From Succinivibrio sp. (GTDB taxonomy: Bacteria; Pseudomonadota; Gammaproteobacteria; Enterobacterales; Succinivibrionaceae): 54,366 nt of DNA. The stretch lies in NCBI GenBank assembly GCA_017469335.1, contig JAFUGP010000081.1, positions 1-54,366 of the forward strand, in the 5' to 3' direction. Of this stretch, positions 39,962 through 48,355 are shown piece after piece. The position numbers were made by a program, and so were the translations under genes. Position 1 is the stretch's first letter, and every line of letters begins with the position of its first letter. The notes beneath the pieces are model-generated. The model saw only the letters and a program-made list of their open reading frames with translations. It searched no databases and was not told the DNA's origin.

Positions 39962-40662
39962 GTCAGGAGCAGCTGGCACTGGCGCTGCAGAACTTAGAGC
40001 TCAAGCTAGGCTACGCCTTTGCCGACCCCGAGCTCTTGGTGCACGCGCTCACCCACCGCAGTTTCGGCCCCGAGCACAATGAGCGGTTGGAATTTCTGGG
40101 CGACTCCATCTTGGGGGTCATCATCGCCAAACAGCTCTTTGACCGTTTCCCGCAGGTCCCCGAGGGCGATCTGACGCGCATGCGCTCCACTTTGGTGCGC
40201 GAGACCACGCTCGCCGAGCTGGCCCGTGAAAAAGGCATCGGCAACTGTCTGCGCCTGGGCCCCGGGGAGCTTAAGACCGGAGGCTTTCGGCGTCAGTCGC
40301 TGATTGCCGATGCCGTGGAGGCCATCATCGGGGCCATGTTCCTCGACTCGGGCGGGGATTATGAGCGGGTGCGCGCGGTGGTGGAGAGCTGGTTTGAGAG
40401 CCGCCTGGCGCATATCGAGCCCGGGGAGAGCCAGAAGGATCACAAAACCGCGCTGCAGGAATATCTGCAGGCCCGGCACGAGCCGCTGCCGGTGTATACG
40501 GTGAGCAATATCTCGGGGGCCGACAACGAGCCTTTGTTTGAGGTCAAAGCCAGCATAGGACGGCTGCCGCCCTTCGTGGGCAAGGGCACCTCCAAGCGCC
40601 GCGCCGAGCAGCAGGCCGCCGGCCGGGCGCTGGAGTACCTGCAAAAAGAGGGCGCGCACTGA
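39958..40662 (+). CDS. rnc: Ribonuclease III
   Basis: 234 aa. The signature [13 protein letters not shown] and the acidic metal site [10 protein letters not shown] form the nuclease domain. The double-stranded RNA-binding domain is C-terminal ([18 protein letters not shown], then [16 protein letters not shown]). RNase III processes rRNA precursors and structured mRNAs and in E. coli cuts its own leader. It overlaps lepB by ATGA and era by TGATG. Confidence 0.98.
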   Translation: MSQEQLALALQNLELKLGYAFADPELLVHALTHRSFGPEHNERLEFLGDSILGVIIAKQLFDRFPQVPEGDLTRMRSTLVRETTLAELAREKGIGNCLRLGPGELKTGGFRRQSLIADAVEAIIGAMFLDSGGDYERVRAVVESWFESRLAHIEPGESQKDHKTALQEYLQARHEPLPVYTVSNISGADNEPLFEVKASIGRLPPFVGKGTSKRRAEQQAAGRALEYLQKEGAH

Positions 40663-41567
40663 TGGGTCAGCGCTGTGGCTACGTGGCCATCGTGGGCCGC
40701 CCCAACGTGGGCAAGTCCACGTTGATGAACCATCTCATCGGGCAGAAGGTGAGCATTACCTCCCGCAGGCCGCAGACCACCCGCAATCAGGTGCTGGGCA
40801 TCGATACCCACACTGAGGGTGATGAGCAATACCAGGTGATCTACGTGGACACGCCGGGTCTGCACCGCGAGGAGCCCCGGGCCATCAACCGCATGATGAA
40901 CCGCGCCGCGCAGGGGGCCTTGGGCGCGGTGGATCTGGTGTTGTTCCTGGTCGATCCCTTTGGGTGGAACGATGATGATGAGCTGGCCTTCCACCGGGTG
41001 CGGCAGAGCAAGCTGCCCACGGTGCTGGTCATCAACAAGGTAGATAAGGTCAAGGACAAGCAGGAACTGCTGCCGCTTATCGAAAAACTCAGCGCGCAGA
41101 CCTCCTTTTCGGAGATAGTGCCGGTGTCGGCGTTGCAGGGCACTAACTTGGACGAGCTCAAGAAGATTATCGACAAGGCCCTGCCTGAGCAGCCCTGGGT
41201 GTTTCCCGAGGATATGGTCACGGACCGTTCGGTGCGCTATCTGGCCGCCGAGCTGGTGCGCGAGAAACTCATGCGGCAGATGGGCGCGGAGCTGCCCTAC
41301 AGCTCCACGGTGGAGATAGAGCGTTTTACGGAGAGTGAGGAGCTGTGCGACATCAGCGCCACCATTTTGGTGGAGCGCGCCGGGCAGCGCAAGATGGTCA
41401 TCGGCAAGGATGCCTCACGCTTAAAGAAGATCGGCACGCAGGCGCGTGAGGAATTGGAGCGTCTTTTAGGCTGCAAGGTGATGCTGCGGCTGTTTGTCAA
41501 AGTAAAATCCGGCTGGGCCGATGACGTGCGGGCCTTAAAGAGCCTGGGCTTGGATGGCAATTCCTGA
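40662..41567 (+). CDS. era: GTPase Era
   Basis: 301 aa. G1 GRPNVGKSTLMN, G3 VDTPGLH, G4 NKVDKVKD and the C-terminal KH domain (ERAGQRKMVIGKDASRLKKI) are intact. Era binds the 3' end of 16S rRNA and checks 30S maturation. It overlaps rnc by one base and recO by 14 nt. Confidence 0.98.
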   Translation: MGQRCGYVAIVGRPNVGKSTLMNHLIGQKVSITSRRPQTTRNQVLGIDTHTEGDEQYQVIYVDTPGLHREEPRAINRMMNRAAQGALGAVDLVLFLVDPFGWNDDDELAFHRVRQSKLPTVLVINKVDKVKDKQELLPLIEKLSAQTSFSEIVPVSALQGTNLDELKKIIDKALPEQPWVFPEDMVTDRSVRYLAAELVREKLMRQMGAELPYSSTVEIERFTESEELCDISATILVERAGQRKMVIGKDASRLKKIGTQAREELERLLGCKVMLRLFVKVKSGWADDVRALKSLGLDGNS

Positions 41568-42324
41568 GCCACAGGCCTCGGCCTTGTCTTCTAACGCAGA
41601 GCTGGAGCCTGACGGTGCCGACTATGGCTTTGTGCTGCACCGCAGACCTTACCGCGAGCACAGCAGCCTGCTGGAGCTGTGGACCTTACACTGCGGCCGG
41701 GTGAGTGTCCTAACGCGCAGCAGCGCCAAAAAGTACACGGCGCAACGCGCCACCTTGCAACCCTTTATCCCCCTGGAGCTTAGGCTTAAAAAAGGCGCGC
41801 ACGGCCTGTGGTACCTGCAGGAGTGCAAAAGGCGCGGCCCCGGCTTTGAGCTTGGCGTGCCGGTACTGTTCAGCGCGGTCTACCTAAACGAGCTTATCTA
41901 CTATCTGGTGCGCACGGCCGAGCCTGATCCCGAGCTGTTCGCGGCCTACCTGAACGCGCTCAATTCTCTGGCGGCCGGGCAGAACGAGTCGGCGATCCTC
42001 CGCCGGTTTGAAGCTCTGTTGCTCGCCTCTTTGGGTTATGCCCTGCGTTATGAGTGTGCCGACGGCACGCCGCTGCAGAGCTCCGGTCTTTATCGCTTTA
42101 TCGCGCAGCGCGGGTTTGAGCTTATCCCGACCTGGCGTCTTGAAGAAGATCCTACCTTGAGCGGCTATACGGGGGAGATGTTGCTGAGCTTAAAAAACGG
42201 CGGGAACGGGGATACGGCGGCGCAGCAGGTTTTAAAAGAGCTGCACCGCTGTGTCATCGATCGGCTCTTAGGCGGCAGAGCGCTTAAAAGCCGCGAGCTT
42301 TATTTGCAGTACCAAAGGCTTTAA
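41554..42324 (+). CDS. recO: DNA repair protein RecO
   Basis: 256 aa. The N-terminal OB fold begins at YGFVLHRRPYREHSSLLELW after about 25 extra residues. LQPFIPLELRLKKGAHGLWYL and LNELIYYLVRTAEPDPELFA are typical RecO segments. RecO loads RecA with RecR on SSB-coated DNA. The ATG at 41554 lies inside era, consistent with translational coupling. In E. coli pdxJ follows; it is missing here. Confidence 0.93.
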   Translation: MAIPEPQASALSSNAELEPDGADYGFVLHRRPYREHSSLLELWTLHCGRVSVLTRSSAKKYTAQRATLQPFIPLELRLKKGAHGLWYLQECKRRGPGFELGVPVLFSAVYLNELIYYLVRTAEPDPELFAAYLNALNSLAAGQNESAILRRFEALLLASLGYALRYECADGTPLQSSGLYRFIAQRGFELIPTWRLEEDPTLSGYTGEMLLSLKNGGNGDTAAQQVLKELHRCVIDRLLGGRALKSRELYLQYQRL

Positions 42325-42393
42325 GCTCTCACGCTGCTCCTGACTGAGGCGCTGCAGCAGGTCCAAATTAAATTTCATACGAGGAAGCACGGC

Positions 42394-42927
42394 ATGGTAA
42401 CGTTGCAGGCCCTGGAAGTTGGCGATCGCGAGAGCTTTATTTTGGACTGTCAGGAGGCTTTTTTCTGCGACCATACCTCGGTGTCGGGAGCTGATGCCGA
42501 GGAGGCACGGCAAGATGAGGCAGCTTCAGGTGAGGAGATTATCCCGCGGGCGCTGCTGGAAAAAGCTCTGGAGAGGAGTGAGGCCTATCGGCTGGTCTCA
42601 GACGGGGAAGTCTGCGGTGGTCTGGTGCTGAGGGTGAGAGGGGAGCGCGGCGAGTTGGAGTTTTTGTTTGTTTCACCGCAACTGCACAGTAAGGGCCTGG
42701 GCTTTGAGGCCTGGTGCCTGGTGGAAAAACTGCATCCTGAGGTCAGAGTCTGGGAGACACTTACCCCTTATTTTCTCAAGCGAAATATTCATTTTTACGT
42801 CAACCGCTGCGGCTTTCACATTGTGGAGTTTTTTCATGAGCGTCATCCTATGCCGCAGGTGGTGTCCGGTGAGAAGCCCTGGGAAGTGGACATGCTGCGC
42901 TTTGAGAAGGTCATGTCGGGGCATTGA
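42394..42927 (+). CDS. GNAT-family N-acetyltransferase
   Basis: 177 aa. The GNAT core is visible in GELEFLFVSPQLHSKGLGFE, where the V-x3-Q/H-x-K-G-x-G/A loop binds acetyl-CoA, and NIHFYVNRCGFHIVEFFHE is the closing strand pair. The substrate is unknown. It starts 69 nt after recO, marking the right border of the conserved core; decayed sequence follows. Confidence 0.85.
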   Translation: MVTLQALEVGDRESFILDCQEAFFCDHTSVSGADAEEARQDEAASGEEIIPRALLEKALERSEAYRLVSDGEVCGGLVLRVRGERGELEFLFVSPQLHSKGLGFEAWCLVEKLHPEVRVWETLTPYFLKRNIHFYVNRCGFHIVEFFHERHPMPQVVSGEKPWEVDMLRFEKVMSGH

Positions 42928-43077
42928 GCATTTCTCCACTTCCGACACTGTCATACCTGCGGGCCACCATGCAAAACCCAATCTGCCTGAACCTAAATTC
43001 AGCGTGGCAACTCTGCGACATTTGTGCCTTGGCAAAAAAGACCCTCTGTTCATACGGGGCTTTTCGAGAATTTTTGA

Positions 43078-43158
43078 TTAGGCTGTCAGTTGCAACGCAT
43101 ACTTATCCCCGGCGCGCTCAATACGTGCCGGATACTTCATGTAGTCCGACAAATTCAT
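43078..43158 (-). pseudogene. HicB-like antitoxin fragment
   Basis: A 26-codon frame begins MNLSDYMKYPARIERAGDKY and stops. MKYPARIE-x-G-D-x-Y is the usual beginning of HicB-type antitoxins, which are normally over 70 residues. The fragment overlaps the end of the upstream ribbon-helix-helix-like frame by ATGA, so the two were probably one operon. No HicA toxin is visible. Confidence 0.45.
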
Positions 43159-43301
43159 GCCTGACAGCCTCCTTTCAGAACTCGCTCCAGGATGAAGGCG
43201 GCAACACTTTTGCCGCACTCGCGCGCCTTATTTTCTATCGCTGCCTTTTCCTGCTCCGTACACGGTATATTGATGTGCTTGGTTTTTTTAGGGCAGGATC
43301 T
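43155..43301 (-). pseudogene. Ribbon-helix-helix-like small protein fragment without start codon
   Basis: An open frame of 48 codons contains KKTKHINIPCTEQEKAAIEN and CGKSVAAFILERVLKG. The pattern (beta strand, then EQEKAAIENKA helix, then SVAAFILERVL helix) matches MobC or MetJ/Arc-type DNA-binding proteins. No ATG, GTG or TTG start precedes the fold before the stop at 43302-43304, so it is probably truncated. Confidence 0.4.
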
Positions 43302-43353
43302 TTAATTGAACCTACTTTCCTGCCTGAGCCCGGTCTGGCTCCACCCCAACCGC

Positions 43354-43452
43354 TCACAATAACCCCTTCTCAATCAGTTTGTCATAGACCATCCATATAT
43401 TGAGGAACAGGATCAGGAGCAGCATCACGTCAAGTCTTGATAGTTTTATCAT
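43354..43452 (-). CDS. Tiny hydrophobic protein (32 aa)
   Basis: MIKLSRLDVMLLLILFLNIW followed by 12 residues (charged YDKLIEKG end). One membrane helix with a short basic N-terminus and polar C-terminus. GGAGAAAATCAA gives a good ribosome-binding site. Size and shape recall type I toxins and holin-like peptides, but I recognise no specific family. It lies 17 nt downstream of another tiny membrane ORF and probably shares its promoter. Confidence 0.45.
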   Translation of the reverse strand: MIKLSRLDVMLLLILFLNIWMVYDKLIEKGLL

Positions 43453-43469
43453 TTGATTTTCTCCATAGC

Positions 43470-43634
43470 CTAAACTAAACTTAGAAAGGTCCACGGAGCT
43501 CCTGCCTCCGGAGACCATTCAGAACAGAGTTCCAAAATCCTGAAGATTATTTCGACTATCACTGCAATGAGAGCAATAATCTCGGTTTTCGTCCATTTAC
43601 GATTGCGGGAGCGCTTTCGTTTCTTGCTGATCAT
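43470..43634 (-). CDS. Small membrane protein with basic N-terminus (54 aa)
   Basis: 54 aa. The first 16 residues are highly basic (MISKKRKRSRNRKW), then TEIIALIAVIVEIIFRILEL forms one membrane helix, and the tail is short and neutral. It is preceded by GGTTAGAT and by a promoter with a perfect TTGACA. The family is not recognised. Such basic plus hydrophobic peptides are common near mobile elements in gut bacteria. Confidence 0.45.
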   Translation of the reverse strand: MISKKRKRSRNRKWTKTEIIALIAVIVEIIFRILELCSEWSPEAGAPWTFLSLV

Positions 43635-43653
43635 ATCTAACCTTCTTGGTATT

Positions 43654-43681
43654 CATATACAATGTTGATTATTTATGTCAA
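43654..43681 (-). promoter_or_regulatory. Promoter of the two tiny membrane ORFs, within a small palindrome
   Basis: Minus-strand TTGACA (43681-43676), 16-bp spacer and TATATG (43659-43654), 20 bp before the ATG at 43634. GTTGA and TCAAC flank the region as an inverted repeat that could serve as an operator. Confidence 0.5.
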
Positions 43682-43752
43682 CAATAAACCAAGATATTTG
43701 TGTGCAAAAGTGTGAAGAAAAGCAATAAGTTTGCTCATTAAATCGTTCTGTT

Positions 43753-43932
43753 TCACACCCCGAATCCCTTGATCCTTGCCTCAGCCACATGAAAAAACTT
43801 GAGGTCTTTCTCAATCCCGGTGAAACTCCGGATAGTGTTTAGCGCTGCCATTAAGGTAGTGTCCTAGCCTGCGCTGGAATCAGGCATAGTCTCACCCGCA
43901 TTGGTGAAGGTCCTGATCAGGTACTCCATCAT
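43753..43932 (-). pseudogene. DNA methyltransferase (C-terminal remnant)
   Basis: The minus-strand frame reads MMEYLIRTFTNAGETMPDSS, then AG-stop-DTTLMAALN, then TIRSFTGIEKDLKFFHVAEA and RIKGFGV-stop. This is the end of an N6A/N4C-type methyltransferase, whose consensus there is LIRTYTNEGETVLD-MGSGTT followed by FIGIE-D--YF-IAKERI. The SAM motif (D-xGSGTT) is destroyed by a stop codon and substitutions. The preceding sequence matches only in another frame. Confidence 0.6.
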
Positions 43933-43981
43933 GGCTACTTAGGCTTGGCGCATACGCCGCGGCGGCTGAAAAGCACCTCAA

Positions 43982-44026
43982 TGTCGGAATGATTGTCGGA
44001 TAAAGACATAAAATGTCGTATATAAT
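43982..44026 (+). promoter_or_regulatory. Promoter with three TGTCG repeats before the second AlbA_2 gene
   Basis: TGTCG occurs at 43982-43986, 43994-43998 and 44014-44018, and a perfect TATAAT at 44021-44026. Transcription would begin near 44034, after an in-frame ATG at 44013, which is a reason to prefer the ATG at 44058. No good -35 is seen, suggesting an activator or AT-rich UP-like support. The repeats could be a binding site for the encoded regulator. Confidence 0.45.
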
Positions 44027-44057
44027 CATCAGAGACAATGACTCTTGGAGCGCCGAT

Positions 44058-45416
44058 ATGGGACGTTATTTTGAAACCGACAAGACCGAATTGAAGGTCA
44101 GGTACAGTAATACGATCTGCAAGGAGATTGTGGCCTTCTTAAACACCGAGGGCGGGCAGATCATCATCGGTGTTGCCGATGATGGTGAGGTGGTCGGAGT
44201 TGAAAACTTAGACGATACCATGCAGAAAATCTCCGATGTCGTCACGGCGCAGATAGAACCTAATCCCCAGGATGAGGTGCGCACGGAGGTTAAATTTGAC
44301 CAGGGAAAAACCCTGGTGGTGATTCAGGTGCCCAAGGGGTATAAGCATCTTTACTGCATCAAGAAATTCGGCTTTTCGTCAAACGGCTGTGCCATGCGGA
44401 TCGGCACCTCCTGCAAGTCCATGACCACCGAGCAGATCAAGGTACGTTTTGCCCAGAATTTCTATGATGATGAATATCTGCTAAAAAAGCGCGCCTCACG
44501 CTCTGATCTTTCTTTCAGAACCCTGCAGGTTTACTACGTAAATCAGGGCTATCAGGTAAATGAGAGCGCCGTGGCTGCCAATTTCAACTTGCGCAATACT
44601 CAGGGCGAGTATAACTATCTGGCCGAGTTGCTCGCCGATCGCAACAGTATCCCTCTTATTTATGTGAGGTTTGCCGGCACCGATAAGACGGCTCTTGCCG
44701 AGCGCAACGATTATGGCAACGTCTGCATTCTGTGGGTGTATGAGATGGTCAGAACCCGACTTGCCACCGACCATAAGTGTCTGGTGGATACCGAGGTGAG
44801 GCCCAGAGAGGAATTGAACCTGTTCGACTTTAACTGCGCCAATGAGGCGCTGTTAAATGCCTTAGTGCATAATGACTGGACGCAAAATCACCCTCTCATA
44901 GCGCTTTATGCGGACAGACTGGAGTTTCTCTCTTACGGCGGTCTGCCGCGGGGTCTTACTCAGGAGGATTTCTACGCCGGTGTCAGCTACCCGCGCAATC
45001 CCACCTTGATGAGGATCTTCTCCCAATTAAATCTCACCGAGCAGACCGGACACGGTGTGCCTTTGATAATCAGTAAATATGGTAAAGAAGCCTTTGAGAT
45101 CAAGGATAACTATCTTAAATGTACCCTCAGATTCGATCCCGAGGCCTTGACCAAATTAAAACATGCCGGGCAGGCGCAGACAGTTGTCAGAACTCAGGAT
45201 AAAATCCTGCTCAACTCCACCGAGCAGGCGGTGATCAAGAAATTGCTCGACAATGCCACCGTTACGGCGCAAAACCTGGCCGCGAAAATCGGTGTCACCC
45301 GGCGCACGATAGAGCGTGCCTTGGCCAATCTGAAAACCAAAGGAATAATTGAACGCATAGGCTCCAGGAACAAAGGAAGTTGGCTGGTGGTGAAAGCCGT
45401 GGGTCCTGCTGCCTGA
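44058..45416 (+). CDS. AlbA_2 / Schlafen-like putative ATP-binding regulator (second copy)
   Basis: 452 aa from the ATG at 44058, 7 nt after TTGGAG; the ATG at 44013 lies upstream of the expected transcript start. The AlbA_2 domain spans about 1-130 (TDKTELKVRYSNTICKEIVA, AFLNTEGGQIIIGVADDGE). The HATPase_c_4-like part has NCANEALLNALVHNDW and QTGHGVPLIISKYG. A C-terminal winged helix (KIGVTRRTIERALANLKTKG) would bind DNA. It is related in design to the genes at 496 and 45606 but is not a recent duplicate. The target is unknown. Confidence 0.8.
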   Translation: MGRYFETDKTELKVRYSNTICKEIVAFLNTEGGQIIIGVADDGEVVGVENLDDTMQKISDVVTAQIEPNPQDEVRTEVKFDQGKTLVVIQVPKGYKHLYCIKKFGFSSNGCAMRIGTSCKSMTTEQIKVRFAQNFYDDEYLLKKRASRSDLSFRTLQVYYVNQGYQVNESAVAANFNLRNTQGEYNYLAELLADRNSIPLIYVRFAGTDKTALAERNDYGNVCILWVYEMVRTRLATDHKCLVDTEVRPREELNLFDFNCANEALLNALVHNDWTQNHPLIALYADRLEFLSYGGLPRGLTQEDFYAGVSYPRNPTLMRIFSQLNLTEQTGHGVPLIISKYGKEAFEIKDNYLKCTLRFDPEALTKLKHAGQAQTVVRTQDKILLNSTEQAVIKKLLDNATVTAQNLAAKIGVTRRTIERALANLKTKGIIERIGSRNKGSWLVVKAVGPAA

Positions 45417-45510
45417 ACTCGACCCATTGCAGGGCGCTTGAGAGCAGCTGCTCACGCTGTGGTGATTGTCCGCAGCGCCATGTGACGTCTGAACTTGTTT
45501 CGGGCATATC
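45417..45510 (+). pseudogene. Fragment of a RlmD-type 23S rRNA methyltransferase
   Basis: One frame reads ALESSCSRCGDCPQRHVTSE, aligning with SLEDWCSRCGGCPLRHAPPE of the intact gene at 47033. The DNA also matches over about 60 bp (near 45437-45500 against 47259-47322). It covers the [4Fe-4S] Cys cluster of RlmD. Homology fades on both sides, so this is an orphan piece of rlmD or a paralogue, left between two AlbA_2 genes. Confidence 0.65.
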
Positions 45511-45605
45511 GAAAAGTATCGACCATTCAACCGCAAAATCGGACGTAAAAAAATACGGTTGATTTAGCGACTGAACGAAACTACGCTATAGACATGAAGG
45601 ATGCT

Positions 45606-46856
45606 ATGAAAGAGAGCAGCACATTAGAATATAGGGAAAAAATATCAAGTACTTTCCTTAAGACAGCCTGCGCCTTCGCCAATTATGGCACCGGACGCAT
45701 CGTCTTCGGCGTAGATTATTTGGGACAGGTAAGGGGGATCGCCGATCCGGTCGCAGCCTGTTTGGACCTGGAGAGGCGTCTTAATGGCAGTATTGAGCCT
45801 GTTCCTGATTATACTCTTGAGGTCAATCACAAAAACTCGCTGATAACCCTGACAATTTCAGAGGGACCACGCAAACCATATCTCTATAAGGCCAAGGCCT
45901 ACAAAAGAAACGATACTGCCACTGTGGAGGTTGACCCGGTAGAACTCAGACGTTTGATTTTGCAGGGACGTCATTTTACCTTTGAAGAGTTACCGGCCAC
46001 GGCGCAGGATTTGAAATTTTCATTCCTGAGCCAAAAGTTGCAGAAAGAGCTAAATTTGCAGCTATCACAAGATATTTTCAAAACCTGGGAATTGTTTAAT
46101 GACGAGGTGGGATTTAACCAGGCTGCTGAGTTGTTGGCCGATAACAATTCCTTTCCCGGGATTGAGGCGGTACGTTTTGGCGAGAGCACCAGCAACATCC
46201 TTTATAGTCGTGCCCTCTTTGATCATGAATCGCTGTTAAAACAGTACGATGATGTCCTTGACATGTATCGGCAATACTATCAGCACGAGCAGATTAACGG
46301 CAGCCTAAGAGAGTGTATCTCTACTATTCCTGAAGAGGCATTTCGTGATGCCGTCATCAATGCACTAGTACACCGGCAGTGGGATCTGCCCGGCAGTATA
46401 CAGGTGACTATGTTCCCCGATCGGATAGAGGTTGTTTCGCCCGGTGGTCTCCCCTTGGGTGAGAATGAGCACCTATACAGAACTGGGGGATTGTCGATAC
46501 TAAGAAACCGCATCGTGAGCAACGTGTTTTTCAGGCTGCGTCTGTTTGAAAACTTAGGCGCCGGAATACCCAGGATCTGTGAATGCTATCGGGACAGTGC
46601 TGCCAAACCGGTATTCAATTTGGACGTTGACAGCGTCAAGGTAACTCTGCCGCTCATAAGTTCACAGGCAGGTTTAACAGCCGATGAGCAAAAGGTTTTG
46701 AGCGATCTTAAGGGCAGGAGCCTGCCCAGCTCGGCAGTGGCTGCTGCCACCGGTTTTGGCAAGTCCAAGACGGTGGCTATTCTCAAGCGCCTGGTTACAC
46801 AGGGCTATGTGCGCAGCAGCGGTAACGGCCGAGGTCTCAGGTATACGGCGCAGTGA
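45606..46856 (+). CDS. AlbA_2 / Schlafen-like putative ATP-binding regulator (third copy)
   Basis: 416 aa from the ATG at 45606, 4 nt after AAGGA; an ATG at 45594 lacks a ribosome-binding site. It has the AlbA_2 domain (ESSTLEYREKISSTFLKTAC, AFANYGTGRIVFGVDYLG, KPYLYKAKAYKR), then FRDAVINALVHRQWDLPGSI and LFENLGAGIPRICECY of the ATPase-like part, and a C-terminal winged helix (SSAVAAATGFGKSKTVAILK). It follows the rlmD fragment and precedes intact rlmD. The target is unknown. Confidence 0.8.
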   Translation: MKESSTLEYREKISSTFLKTACAFANYGTGRIVFGVDYLGQVRGIADPVAACLDLERRLNGSIEPVPDYTLEVNHKNSLITLTISEGPRKPYLYKAKAYKRNDTATVEVDPVELRRLILQGRHFTFEELPATAQDLKFSFLSQKLQKELNLQLSQDIFKTWELFNDEVGFNQAAELLADNNSFPGIEAVRFGESTSNILYSRALFDHESLLKQYDDVLDMYRQYYQHEQINGSLRECISTIPEEAFRDAVINALVHRQWDLPGSIQVTMFPDRIEVVSPGGLPLGENEHLYRTGGLSILRNRIVSNVFFRLRLFENLGAGIPRICECYRDSAAKPVFNLDVDSVKVTLPLISSQAGLTADEQKVLSDLKGRSLPSSAVAAATGFGKSKTVAILKRLVTQGYVRSSGNGRGLRYTAQ

Positions 46857-47032
46857 GCGCAAAACATCAGCATGTAGGTTGGTTGAGCGCCGGGCGTGGC
46901 GAGGTCTTGAGGGTGTCAGCTACGACAACCTTCAAGTTGACCTGACAGGCTGGCAGGTCGTAGACCCGGCTGTCTAATCTCCTGACTGATCCAATTCAGG
47001 CGGAGTTTGCTCAGCGCCGCAGAGGATTGCAT

Positions 47033-48355
47033 ATGGTGAGTTTTTACCAGGAAAAACCCAAACAGCTGCCTCCGGCCGTGGAGGGCGTATGCAGCGGACT
47101 CGATCTCACAGGGCGCGGCATAGTGCAGCTTAAGGCCGGGGTGTATTTTGCCCCCGGTCTGCTGCCGGGTGAGCGGGCACGGGTGCAGGTGAAAAATGAG
47201 AGGCAGCACGAACTTCGCGTGTTAAAGCTGTTGCAGCAATCCCCCCAACGCAGATCACTTGAGGATTGGTGTTCACGCTGCGGCGGCTGTCCGCTGCGCC
47301 ACGCGCCGCCTGAACTTATTTTGGAAGCCAAGACAGCGGGGCTCAAGCGTTTGTTCGAGCGCAGTTGGGGAGTGAAACTGCCGCCACCTGCGCAGGTTGC
47401 AGCCTCTGTTACCGATGGCTATCGCCGTGCCTGCCGTCTGGCGTTGCGCGTGGATCGGGGCGTCCTCAAGCTGGGACTTAGAGCACCTTTATCGCATGAG
47501 ATAGTAAGTCTTGAACACTGTCCGGTGCTCACGGACAGGCTCAACTCGTTGCTGCCGTCTCTGCGCTCTTTGTTGGAGACTCTGCCTTCGCGCCATCGCT
47601 TAGGGCATGTGGATTTACTGGACTCAGACGGTGCCCCTGCTGTCTCACTGCATTTTGCAAGTCAACCTCAGACAGATGATTTGAGCAGGTTAAAAGCGTG
47701 GGGTGAGCGCGAACAGGTCGCGGTTTTTTGCAGTGAGGTTGCGGCTTTGGGGAGCGGGGACCTCCAAGCACTCACCCCCTCTCTGCGTTGTTTCGTGTGC
47801 TGCGCCGGCCGTGAGGTTGCCTGTACCCCGGAGGATTTTGTCCAGGTCAATGCCGCGGTCAACGAAGAACTGGTCAAGTGGGTGATACAGTGTTGCCAGC
47901 CTCAGGCAGGGCAGCTCATCTGGGATCTCTACAGCGGCCTGGGTAATTTTGCCTTTGCGCTGCACGAGCATGGTGCCACAGTAAAGGCCGTGGAGTTGCT
48001 GGAGGCGATGGTTGTGCAGGGCAATGAGACCGCCAGGAGGCTTGGTCTTGAAGGCATTGCCTTTTACCGGGACGATCTGGATAAGGACTTTTCTGAGGCT
48101 GCGTGGGCGCAACAGTGTGGTGATCTGGCGCTGCTTGATCCCGGTCGCAAGGGCGCGGCAAACGCGTTTACCGCTTTGCTGCGGCTTAAGGTGCCCAGGA
48201 TAGTGCTGGTCTCCTGCAACCCTCAGGCCGCGGCGGCCGATTTAAAGGAATTATTAGGCAGAAAGGGCTATGAGATCATCAATTGGGCGGTGTTTGACAT
48301 GTTTCCCGGCACTACCCATGTCGAGACCGTCTGTTTACTAACACATAGGGGATAA
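47033..48355 (+). CDS. rlmD: 23S rRNA (uracil-1939-C5)-methyltransferase
   Basis: 440 aa from the ATG at 47033, 6 nt after AGAGGA. Order: a TRAM-like N-terminus (VEGVCSGLDLTGRGIVQLKA), the [4Fe-4S] Cys cluster CSRCGGC plus a later Cys in LEHCPVL, the SAM site WDLYSGLGNFAFAL, LLDPGRKGA and the catalytic Cys in VLVSCNPQA, ending FPGTTHVETVCLL. The Fe-S cluster and length favour RlmD (RumA) over RlmC or TrmA. It sits alone within the accessory island. Confidence 0.9.
   Translation: MVSFYQEKPKQLPPAVEGVCSGLDLTGRGIVQLKAGVYFAPGLLPGERARVQVKNERQHELRVLKLLQQSPQRRSLEDWCSRCGGCPLRHAPPELILEAKTAGLKRLFERSWGVKLPPPAQVAASVTDGYRRACRLALRVDRGVLKLGLRAPLSHEIVSLEHCPVLTDRLNSLLPSLRSLLETLPSRHRLGHVDLLDSDGAPAVSLHFASQPQTDDLSRLKAWGEREQVAVFCSEVAALGSGDLQALTPSLRCFVCCAGREVACTPEDFVQVNAAVNEELVKWVIQCCQPQAGQLIWDLYSGLGNFAFALHEHGATVKAVELLEAMVVQGNETARRLGLEGIAFYRDDLDKDFSEAAWAQQCGDLALLDPGRKGAANAFTALLRLKVPRIVLVSCNPQAAAADLKELLGRKGYEIINWAVFDMFPGTTHVETVCLLTHRG

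Noticed and set aside
41554-41567. Overlap of era and recO as a possible frameshift
   Set aside because: Both proteins are complete and family-length; a short overlap is normal coupling in this operon.
42924-43403. 159-codon plus-strand frame after the acetyltransferase
   Set aside because: Its composition is irregular, it overlaps the acetyltransferase stop, and the minus strand of the same region contains recognisable RHH and HicB-like pieces and a small ORF.
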